In this document: one piece after another, positions 53,772 through 61,201 of the stretch | Layout of the letters: each line of letters opens with the position of its first letter | How positions within the stretch are numbered: the first letter of the stretch is position 1 | Assembly (NCBI GenBank): GCA_016722575.1 | Contig: JADKIY010000006.1 | Coordinates: 248,001 to 312,000 of the forward strand | DNA from: Elusimicrobiota bacterium | GTDB taxonomy: Bacteria; Elusimicrobiota; Elusimicrobia; FEN-1173 | Length of the DNA stretch: 64,000 nucleotides | Reading direction: 5' to 3' | Program-made: the position numbers and the translations under genes | Notes under the pieces: model-generated | What the model saw: the letters and a program-made list of their open reading frames with translations, nothing else | Databases searched by the model: none | Told to the model about the DNA's origin: nothing

Positions 53772-54725
53772 TTGAGAAAAATAATGATCGCGTTGTTGGT
53801 CGCTTTGACCGTGGTTCCGCCGTCTTTCGCCAAGAAAATTGAACCCGCCACGCCGGAGAGTTTTTCGGCCAAGGACATTGAACCCATGAAGTTGGCGGGC
53901 AAAGCCCCGGCCATCGTGGTGCCGGGTTACCGGGTTTGGTTCACGGTTCAGGACGGGGCGGCGGCTTCCTCGGGGGGCGGCGGCGGCGCCAAGGCCAAAC
54001 TCAGCGTTTCCCTGAGCGGGGTGGACGAGGCTCTGATGGCGGAGATCGCCGACGCGGCTTTCGCGGACTTCATGGACCAACTGAATAAAACGGGGCGAAC
54101 CATCATCGGCCCGGAGGAAGTCCAACAGTCGGAAGCCTGGAAGAACGTGACGCCCCTGGACAACCCCCAGTACGACGGGGCCAAGCCCGGCAAGGGGCTG
54201 GGGTTCCTGATCTTCTCGCCCAAGGCCGCCCCCCTGTGGGTCCACCACTTCGACGTTTTCGGCGGGGCCTCGGGCTTCAATCAAAAATCCACCAAGGCGA
54301 TGTACAAGCTCTCCGCGGACAACAAGGCCGTGGTCATCGTGCCGAACGTGATGATCCGCTTCGCGCAGGTGTCGACGACCGGCAAATCCAATTATTCGCG
54401 CTACGCGGAAGTGGGCGTGGAGCCTTGGATGGCCGTTCAAATGACGAGCGGCGTTTACCAATGGTGGGCGAAGGTGGCCCGGCTCGGCCAGTCGTCCCCG
54501 GCGCTTCTCAAGACGGGGATTCAGCTGGACTCCGCGGTGGGCGAGATCGTGAAGTCCGACGAAAAACACAGCGACATGGATCTGGGTTTCGGCAAATATT
54601 GGAAGAGCGTCAAAGGCTCGTACTACTACAAAGCCGACCCGGCCAAGTACAAGGCCGAAGTCTTGAAAGGCATTCAGGCCTTCAACCGGGGCGTGGCCCA
54701 GGCGTTGGCCGAAACCAAAAAATAG
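53772..54725 (+). CDS. Exported protein of unknown function
   Basis: A 317-residue protein from TTG 53772, which has AAGGAG 6 bases upstream; longer in-frame starts reach into the terminator region. Signal peptide IMIALLVALTVVPPSFAKK. The mature part has a glycine run (SSGGGGGAKAKL), LMAEIADAAFADFMDQLNKT near residue 80, VVIVPNVMIRFAQVSTTGKS near residue 190 and YWKSVKGSYYYKADPAKYKA near the end. I do not recognise the family. It stands alone between two terminators, so it forms a single-gene unit, probably periplasmic or outer-membrane-associated. Confidence 0.7.
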   Translation: MRKIMIALLVALTVVPPSFAKKIEPATPESFSAKDIEPMKLAGKAPAIVVPGYRVWFTVQDGAAASSGGGGGAKAKLSVSLSGVDEALMAEIADAAFADFMDQLNKTGRTIIGPEEVQQSEAWKNVTPLDNPQYDGAKPGKGLGFLIFSPKAAPLWVHHFDVFGGASGFNQKSTKAMYKLSADNKAVVIVPNVMIRFAQVSTTGKSNYSRYAEVGVEPWMAVQMTSGVYQWWAKVARLGQSSPALLKTGIQLDSAVGEIVKSDEKHSDMDLGFGKYWKSVKGSYYYKADPAKYKAEVLKGIQAFNRGVAQALAETKK

Positions 54726-54792
54726 GAGCTCCGGGTCGAGGTGACGCAAGGCGGTTGATCCCGACCGAAATCCTCGCTTCTCTTTGGCACCA

Positions 54793-54830
54793 AGAGAGGC
54801 CCGCTCCCAACGGAGCGGGCCTCTCTTTTT
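54793..54830 (+). terminator. Intrinsic terminator after the exported protein
   Basis: A perfect 14-bp stem (AGAGAGGCCCGCTC with GAGCGGGCCTCTCT), 6-base loop and T-run. The operon from 54947 therefore needs its own promoter in the 115 bases that follow; TTTATC/TATGCT near 54871-54885 is one weak candidate. Confidence 0.92.
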
Positions 54831-54946
54831 CCTTTCGCGTTAAAGGTTTGGCCCCCTCGCAAAAGACCTTTTTATCGTCTATGCTTCATGGAACGCCCGA
54901 AGGACCCCGGCGGTGCCGGGGGGATATCCGCGGCCCCGAGGCCCTC

Positions 54947-56536
54947 ATGAGCTCCGACGAAAGCCAATACCGACAGATTTCCGAAGCGCCCACCAACCCC
55001 CGGGGAAAAGGCGCGGCCAAGGGCTTTGACGTGGGGGACCTCTACCAAGGGCCCGCCGCCGAGGGCGGCCCCGCTCCATCCGCCGGCATGGCCCTGGACG
55101 AGAAACTGCGCCAGGCCTACTTTTGGGTGGCCAACCACGCCATCATCAACCCCTTCTACGACATCGAATACAACGACGCCCCCCCGGCGGTGATCACGAT
55201 GGGGGACGGCAAATCCCCCGTGTCCCTGCCGACGGACCAGAGCTACTCCAGCTTCGTCCTCCTGCCCCTGTTGAACTTCGCCGTTCGCAAGCGCTGTCTG
55301 CTCGTGGGCGGGCCGGGCCGGGGCAAAACCGCCAGCGCGGTTTTGATGGGCGTTCTGGCGGGCTATCCGCTGAAAGAACTTCGCCGGGCCATCCTGCACG
55401 GCCAGCCCCAAATGACCATCGCGGACCTTCTGGGCAACCCTTTGCCCTCGGCTTTGGTCGAGGCCAAGAGCGCGGACCAAATCCAAATTTCCTGGCGGAA
55501 ATGGCTGAGCATGCGGATCAAGATCATCGACGAATACAACCGCATCCCCACCCGGACCCAGTCGGCGCTTTTGACCGTCATGGCGGAGAACTACGCCGAG
55601 ATGTTCGACCAGACCTTCGAGTGTCCCGAGGCCGCCTGGTACCTGACGGCCAACGACGACGCCGGGGGGGGAACCTATCAGGTGATCGAGGCGCTCAAGG
55701 ACCGGATCGACGTGGTGGTCAAGGCGCTCCATTTCAACAGCCGGTTTTTGAAGGAACTGCTGGAGCGCATCGAGCTCAACATCCGGCCCGAGGAAGTGGT
55801 GCCGCCGGAGATCATCTTCACCGAAAAGGAACTGGACGAGGCCCACCGGCGCATTTTGGCCGTGGGGGTGCCCGCGGCGGTGCGCCGGCGGCTGGAGTTC
55901 TTCGTCAGCTGGTTTGAATTCATGGAATCCGCCGGGCAACAGTTGGAATACAAAACCAAAGACACGCTCAAACTGGCGGGCGTGGATTTCCGCCAGGCGG
56001 CGGCCACGGAGTCCGGCAAGGACCGGCTGAAGGACCTGGGCCTTCAAACCCAAAACGGGTTGTCGGTGCGGTCCCTCATGACGGCGCTGGTCTTCGCCAA
56101 GGCCATGGCTTTTTTCCGGGGGAACGGCGAGGTGTCCCTGGAGGACGTGCGCCAGATCATGCCCTTCGTGCTCCACGACAAAATGACCCAGAACCCCGAC
56201 GCGCCCTTCTTTGAACAGCCGGGCCACGGCGTGTTTCGAAGCGATAAGGTGGGGTGGATCCGCCGCCTCTTCGACCTGGCCTGCGCCGAGTACGAACGGC
56301 TGGACCTGGACCGCCAGGACCCCGTGGGGGACCTGGCCGCCCAGTTCGAGTCCGGCCTCGAGGGCTTGAAGGATAAGGAAGTCCAGGCCCGCCTGGCGCG
56401 CATCGTATCGCTCCTGGAAGAATGGTCCCGGGGCCGCAAATTTTACGGGCACATGTATGACGACGTGCTTCAGTTGAAATATCTTCACCAGCGCTACACC
56501 AACTATTTAAGATGGCTGCGTTGGAAGGGCGGTTAG
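54947..56536 (+). CDS. MoxR-type AAA+ ATPase
   Basis: A 529-residue AAA+ protein. Walker A GGPGRGKT at residues 121-128, the MoxR-style loop QMTIADLLGNPLPSALVEA, Walker B IKIIDEYNRIP with Asp195-Glu196, and sensor YLTANDDAGGGTYQVIEALK and DRIDVVV with the arginine-finger region. The C-terminal half is helical (residues 300-529). MoxR ATPases work as chaperones or activators together with von Willebrand A proteins; such a protein is encoded two genes on. It starts the operon at ATG 54947. It is longer than typical MoxR (about 330 residues), nearer to RavA/YehL-like forms. Confidence 0.9.
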   Translation: MSSDESQYRQISEAPTNPRGKGAAKGFDVGDLYQGPAAEGGPAPSAGMALDEKLRQAYFWVANHAIINPFYDIEYNDAPPAVITMGDGKSPVSLPTDQSYSSFVLLPLLNFAVRKRCLLVGGPGRGKTASAVLMGVLAGYPLKELRRAILHGQPQMTIADLLGNPLPSALVEAKSADQIQISWRKWLSMRIKIIDEYNRIPTRTQSALLTVMAENYAEMFDQTFECPEAAWYLTANDDAGGGTYQVIEALKDRIDVVVKALHFNSRFLKELLERIELNIRPEEVVPPEIIFTEKELDEAHRRILAVGVPAAVRRRLEFFVSWFEFMESAGQQLEYKTKDTLKLAGVDFRQAAATESGKDRLKDLGLQTQNGLSVRSLMTALVFAKAMAFFRGNGEVSLEDVRQIMPFVLHDKMTQNPDAPFFEQPGHGVFRSDKVGWIRRLFDLACAEYERLDLDRQDPVGDLAAQFESGLEGLKDKEVQARLARIVSLLEEWSRGRKFYGHMYDDVLQLKYLHQRYTNYLRWLRWKGG

Positions 56537-57516
56537 CGGAGCCCCTGGCCGGGGTATTGGCCGCCCAACGGAACAACCTCAACAACCGCATCGCGGTCCT
56601 CCGACGCGGGCGTCCCCGGTTGACGGACGAAGTCCTCCATTCCCATTTCCACCTTTTTCTCTCTCCCCTGGCCGAGGCCCTGGCCGCCCAAACGTTGTTT
56701 TCCGAAAAAATACTCGAACCCCTGATCACACTGTCCCTGGAATTGTTGGCCCGGGGTGTTTTGGACGGGAGCGGGGAAGGTCCCGTGCCCCGAGCCTGGC
56801 GGGAAGCTCTGCCGAAGGCCGCCTGCCTCAATGACGATCCCCGAGGCACTGCCGCGGCGTTGACCAACGGCGTTCACAGCCTGTCGCGGATCGCCGGCGC
56901 CCGGGTGGACCCCTGGATCGACCGCCTGGGCCGGGCGGGGCCCCACTGTTCGACCCTGGACCTTTTTCGCCGGGCGGGCCTGGCGGCCGCCTGGCGGTCC
57001 GGCGTGGCGTCGGCCCGGGAAGCGGCGGTGAAAGCCCTGACGGAATTTCCGGAGGACTTGAAGCGTTCGATCATGGGCGATTTCAACGGGCCCGTGGATT
57101 GGTCTATTTTCGCCCGGGACCCCTGGGCCCCGCTGCCGGGGGAACCCCGGCGACTGCGGCTCGTGGGGTCGGTGGGGGGATTCATGGGCCTGGACGGGCC
57201 CTTCCAGGCGCCGCCCGAGGCGGGGCGAAACGACGACGGGCTTTTGTTGCGGGACGACAAACGGGTGTGGCGGGTGGACGCGGACCTCTTCGGCTTGACC
57301 CTGCGATCGGTTCCCGGCGAGGAATTTCGATCGGTGGGGAGCGGGGACTTTCAAACGAAATTCGGAAAAATCACGGACGCCGATGGATCGGCGCCCTGGC
57401 CGCTCGGGATTCCGCCCCTTTCCCAGTCGGCCCGGGGGGGAACGCTGTTGGTCGCCAGCGCCTATTCCCACAAGGGGTTCGTCTTCGCCCGGGCGGGGGA
57501 TTCCCATGTCGACTAA
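56512..57516 (+). CDS. Unknown protein of the MoxR-VWA operon
   Basis: A 334-residue soluble protein overlapping the ATPase gene by 25 bases and the VWA gene by 11. The N-terminal 200 residues are helical (LAEPLAGVLAAQRNNLNNRI, then LSPLAEALAAQTLFSEKILE); the C-terminal third is beta-rich (LRLVGSVGGFMGLDGPF, RVWRVDADLFGLTL, GTLLVASAYSHKGFVFARAG). I do not recognise a family. The same position in other MoxR-VWA operons is often taken by an adaptor that bridges ATPase and VWA protein, so that is my working guess. Confidence 0.75.
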   Translation: MAALEGRLAEPLAGVLAAQRNNLNNRIAVLRRGRPRLTDEVLHSHFHLFLSPLAEALAAQTLFSEKILEPLITLSLELLARGVLDGSGEGPVPRAWREALPKAACLNDDPRGTAAALTNGVHSLSRIAGARVDPWIDRLGRAGPHCSTLDLFRRAGLAAAWRSGVASAREAAVKALTEFPEDLKRSIMGDFNGPVDWSIFARDPWAPLPGEPRRLRLVGSVGGFMGLDGPFQAPPEAGRNDDGLLLRDDKRVWRVDADLFGLTLRSVPGEEFRSVGSGDFQTKFGKITDADGSAPWPLGIPPLSQSARGGTLLVASAYSHKGFVFARAGDSHVD

Positions 57517-59245
57517 ACTGGAAAACCTGCGGGAAGCCTGGGCCGCGGCCTGGCCCAGGGCCCTGGCCCTCTGGAGCCCCTACGCCCGGCTCAGGGAACC
57601 CCGGTGGTGCTTTTCCGAAAAGGAAGCGGCGGAGGAGGGACTCACGGGAAGTTTCGCCATGATCCGGTTGGACGATCACGGCGTCGTCGTCAATTTAAAA
57701 ACCGTCGCGGCCCTGGGGTTGGACGATTACGCCCTGGAAGTCATGGGCCACGAAGTGGGGCACCACATCTATTGCCCCGGCGACCTGTCGGACCAGGCCC
57801 GCATCATCGCCCGCCTGCGGGCCGCCCTGCCCACCCTGGAAAAACACGCCGGGGACCTGGCGAACATCTACGCCGATCTCCTGATCAACAACCGACTCCA
57901 ACGGGAGGCGGGCCTCCGCATGGCCGACGTCTACCGCGTCCTCTCCGACCCCTCCAGCAAACCCGGCCCTCTGTGGACCCTGTACATGCGGATCTACGAA
58001 CTGCTCTGGGGGTTGAACCGGGGAGAATTGGCCCGGGGGAAAATAAGCTCCGCTTTGGAAGGCGATGCCCAATGGGGCGCGCGCCTCTTTCGGGCCTACG
58101 CCCAGGATTGGGTGCGGGGGAGCGGGCGTTTCGGCGCTCTCTGTTTTCCCTATCTGTTGAGCGACAAAAGCGGGGAGTTGGAAAAAATAATGGCCCAATT
58201 CCACGACACGCGCCACGCCGCGGCCGGGAGCGGCGTTCCCGCCGGACTCTCCGACCTGGACCCCGACGAGGAAGGGGAGTCCGCCCACCCTTCCGAGGAC
58301 CCGGCCCTGGGGGGCGTTCCCCGGAAAAAGGGGACGGCCTCCACCGCCCAGGGCGGCGGAGACGGCCAGTACCGGGAGCCTTTCGAATACGGACAGATTT
58401 TAAAGTCCATGGGCCTGACCCTTTCGGACCACGACATCGCCGTGGCTTACTACAAGGAGCGGGCCCTGCCGCACCTGATTCCCTTCCCCTCCCGAAAGGC
58501 CCCCGTGGGGAAAGACCCCCTGCCCGAGGGCTCCGACGCCTGGGACACGGGGGAGTCCCTCTCCGCCATCGATTGGTCGGAAACGCTGATGACGAGCCCC
58601 CGGGTCATTCCCGGGGTCACCACCCGCCAGCGGGTCTACGGTACCATGGAGGGCACGCCGCCCGCGCCGGAGCCCCTGGACCTGGACCTCTACGTCGATT
58701 GCTCGGGCTCCATGCCGAACCCCCAGACCCAATTGTCCTATTTGACCCTGGCCGGGACCATCGTGGCGCTCTCGGCCCTGCGGGCCGGGGCCCGGGTGCA
58801 GGCGACGCTCTGGAGCGGCCCCGGACAGTTTGAAACCACCGAAGGGTTCGTCCGCGACGAGAACCGAATCCTTCGAATCTTGACGGGGTATTTGGGCGGG
58901 TCCACCGCCTTTCCCATTTCCCTCCTGGGGAGCACCTACCGGGATCGAAAACCCACGGACCGTCCCGCCCACCTCCTTGTCATTTCCGACGACGGGGTGA
59001 CGACCATGTTCGAGAACGACGAGTGGCGGCGGTCGGGCCTGAAAATCGCGGCCGAAGCCCTGGCCCGGGCCCGGGGCGGCGGCACCTGGTGCTTGAATTT
59101 GTGGGGGAACAACGCCTCCGGCGATCATTACGACCAAGCGAAAAAAATGGGGTGGAAGATTTTTACCGTCAAGGATTGGGCCGATCTCGTGGCCTTTGCC
59201 AAGGCCTTCGGCCGGACCCATTACGAGAAGGCGGGCCGACCGTGA
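57506..59245 (+). CDS. HExxH-motif and von Willebrand A domain protein
   Basis: A 579-residue protein. The N-terminal region has VMGHEVGHHIYCPGD with the zinc-protease-like HEVGH at residues 82-86; NIYADLLINNRLQRE follows, giving an Asn/Asp-rich helix like the third ligand of gluzincins. An acidic linker (about residues 250-290) precedes the VWA domain, with MIDAS residues DCSGS at 398-402, the Thr region GGSTAFP and VISDDGVT. No signal peptide. So a putative metallopeptidase and a metal-dependent binding domain are joined. The ATPase encoded upstream is the likely partner. The start at ATG 57506 has a GGGGGA site. Confidence 0.85.
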   Translation: MSTKLENLREAWAAAWPRALALWSPYARLREPRWCFSEKEAAEEGLTGSFAMIRLDDHGVVVNLKTVAALGLDDYALEVMGHEVGHHIYCPGDLSDQARIIARLRAALPTLEKHAGDLANIYADLLINNRLQREAGLRMADVYRVLSDPSSKPGPLWTLYMRIYELLWGLNRGELARGKISSALEGDAQWGARLFRAYAQDWVRGSGRFGALCFPYLLSDKSGELEKIMAQFHDTRHAAAGSGVPAGLSDLDPDEEGESAHPSEDPALGGVPRKKGTASTAQGGGDGQYREPFEYGQILKSMGLTLSDHDIAVAYYKERALPHLIPFPSRKAPVGKDPLPEGSDAWDTGESLSAIDWSETLMTSPRVIPGVTTRQRVYGTMEGTPPAPEPLDLDLYVDCSGSMPNPQTQLSYLTLAGTIVALSALRAGARVQATLWSGPGQFETTEGFVRDENRILRILTGYLGGSTAFPISLLGSTYRDRKPTDRPAHLLVISDDGVTTMFENDEWRRSGLKIAAEALARARGGGTWCLNLWGNNASGDHYDQAKKMGWKIFTVKDWADLVAFAKAFGRTHYEKAGRP

Positions 59246-59838
59246 GCTTTCCGTCGCTGCCCCTATTGACCCGTCGGCTGGCCGCCTGCCCGCCGGATTT
59301 TCTAGAACCCCCCCCGTGGGGAGGAGCGGGTTCCTTGAACGTGGCGGCGCTGGTCTACGACACCTTGGATTTCATGGGGGCTCCTCCCGCGGAGTCCACC
59401 GTCCTGGCGCCCTTCCTGGGGCCGGCGGAGAAAACGGAAAAACCATCGACCGCCCAGGATCGGCTGCGTCTCACGGCCCTGGCCTGCTGGTTGCTGAACG
59501 ATTCCTTTTTCCGGGACCGGCGGGACTTGGCGCCGGCCGCCGCGGAATTCCTTCGATCCGGTTGGGGGGATTTGCCGTCGGTCCTCACCGCCCGGGACGC
59601 GGTGGCCGTTCCCGAACGCCGGGAGGAGCTGGCCCGACGGTTGTTGAAGGCCCTGGACCTCCGGCCCGAGGGGGAAACCCCGGCCCAGGCCGAGGACCGG
59701 TTGGGCGCCCTGGACAGCGTGGAACTGCGCCGGGTGATGGAGGCTTCCCGCCAGGCCCAGGAACGGGCCAAGAGCGTTTTGGAAGCCATGCGAAAGAAAG
59801 CCGCCCAAGAAGCCGCGGCCCAATACGGACGGGAATGA
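59242..59838 (+). CDS. Unknown helical protein of the MoxR-VWA operon
   Basis: A 198-residue protein starting at GTG 59242, which overlaps the VWA stop as GTGA; its own stop overlaps the next start as ATGA. Mostly helical, with LNVAALVYDTLDFMGAPP, LTALACWLLNDSFFRDRRDL and a charged C-terminal helix (RVMEASRQAQERAKSVLEAM). There is no recognisable motif, signal or membrane segment. The strict coupling implies a structural or adaptor role in the same system. Confidence 0.75.
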   Translation: MSFPSLPLLTRRLAACPPDFLEPPPWGGAGSLNVAALVYDTLDFMGAPPAESTVLAPFLGPAEKTEKPSTAQDRLRLTALACWLLNDSFFRDRRDLAPAAAEFLRSGWGDLPSVLTARDAVAVPERREELARRLLKALDLRPEGETPAQAEDRLGALDSVELRRVMEASRQAQERAKSVLEAMRKKAAQEAAAQYGRE

Positions 59839-61190
59839 TGGCCGCCCTCACCGACGCCGAACGATTTCCGCTCCTGACGCCCGCCCTGGAGAAAACCCTA
59901 AAAACCTACCGGGAACACCCGGCGGCCCCCCGCTTCAATTACGCCTGCGGCGATCGCCTGACCGCCGAGGGGTTGCGGCGCGTCCGGGCCTTCGAGTCCC
60001 AAATCAAAAGACGCCGGCCGACGGCGGAGGGCCTGCCGCCCTGGATCGAGGAGAAAGTCGAGGAATGGCTGAAGCGCGTTCCCTTTTACCGCGAACGGGG
60101 CGGGCGGGTGAAGGATTTTGAAAACCTGCCGCCGGTCGACCGGGAGAATTTGCTGGCAACGCCCTGGGCTTTCGTGCCGGACGGGAGGGCCCTGGACGAC
60201 CTGATGGTTTACGAAACCACCGGCACGAGCGGCGCGCCCCTGGGAGTCATGTACCACCCCGAGGTGCCTTCCATGTATCTGGTCTTGCTGCGGGCGGCGC
60301 TCCGGGCGGCGGGGGTGGACCTCCGGGGCGGACCCGGCGTGTCCCTGCTCCTGGTCGGCGCCCAGGAGAAGGCCCTGACCTTTGTGAGCGGCTCCACGGT
60401 TCTGGACGGAGCCGGTTACGTCAAAGTGAATTTGAAACCCTCGGACTGGCGGCGGCCCGAAGACCGGGCAACGTATCTTTCGTTTTGTTCGCCGGAAGTC
60501 GTGACCGGGGACCCCGTGGCCTTCCAGGAACTGCTGGATTTGAAAACGGGGCTCCGTCCCAAAGCTCTGGTGAGCACCTCCATGGCGCTGTCGGCGGGCC
60601 TTCGGAAAAAATTGGAATCGGCTTTTCATTGCCCGGTGGTGGACGTTTATTCCATGACGGAGTGCCGGCCCCTGGCGGCCTCCACCGGCGGCGATTTTGA
60701 AATCATCCCCCCGGACGTTTTCGTGGAAATTCTGGACGACCGGGGCCGCCCCGTCCCGGAGGGCCGCCGGGGCGAAGTGGCGATCACCGGCGGTCGGAAC
60801 GATTTTCTGCCCTTGATCCGTTACCGGACCGGGGACCGGGCCGCGCTGGTTCGGCGGGGCGGGCGCCGGTTCCTGAAGGGATTGGAAGGCCGGGCGCCGG
60901 TGGTGTATCTCGGGTCCGACGGGCGGCGGGTGCCCTCCATCGACATCGCCCGGGCCCTGGGGGCCCTTGCGCTCTCCCAATACGTCTTGCACCAGCGGGC
61001 CGACGGCTCTTTCCTTTTTAAATGCCCGAGCCCGGCGGAGCACCGTTCGGCCCTGCGGGCTTTGCTCGAAATGAAACTCGGGTCGAAGGTCCGGGTGTCC
61101 TTTGAAAAACTGACCGAGGCGGACCGGCGGGGGGGCAAAGTGATCCCCCATCGCTCCGACATCAAAAACCCCCGGGGCCCCCTGTGGTAA
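59835..61190 (+). CDS. AMP-forming adenylating enzyme (PaaK/CapK-like)
   Basis: A 451-residue ANL-superfamily enzyme. YETTGTSGAPLGVMYHP is the nucleotide P-loop, VVDVYSMTECRPLA the A5-type motif, RRGEVAITGG and LIRYRTGDRAALV the ATP-ribose Asp region. It is closest in style to phenylacetate-CoA ligase/CapK and LuxE-like acyl-activating proteins. It would activate a carboxylate as acyl-AMP and pass it to a thiol or amine. The aldehyde dehydrogenase at the operon end could handle a product. ATG 59838 is an equally possible start. Substrate unknown. Confidence 0.82.
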   Translation: MMAALTDAERFPLLTPALEKTLKTYREHPAAPRFNYACGDRLTAEGLRRVRAFESQIKRRRPTAEGLPPWIEEKVEEWLKRVPFYRERGGRVKDFENLPPVDRENLLATPWAFVPDGRALDDLMVYETTGTSGAPLGVMYHPEVPSMYLVLLRAALRAAGVDLRGGPGVSLLLVGAQEKALTFVSGSTVLDGAGYVKVNLKPSDWRRPEDRATYLSFCSPEVVTGDPVAFQELLDLKTGLRPKALVSTSMALSAGLRKKLESAFHCPVVDVYSMTECRPLAASTGGDFEIIPPDVFVEILDDRGRPVPEGRRGEVAITGGRNDFLPLIRYRTGDRAALVRRGGRRFLKGLEGRAPVVYLGSDGRRVPSIDIARALGALALSQYVLHQRADGSFLFKCPSPAEHRSALRALLEMKLGSKVRVSFEKLTEADRRGGKVIPHRSDIKNPRGPLW

Positions 61191-61201
61191 AATCCTCGAC
61201 C

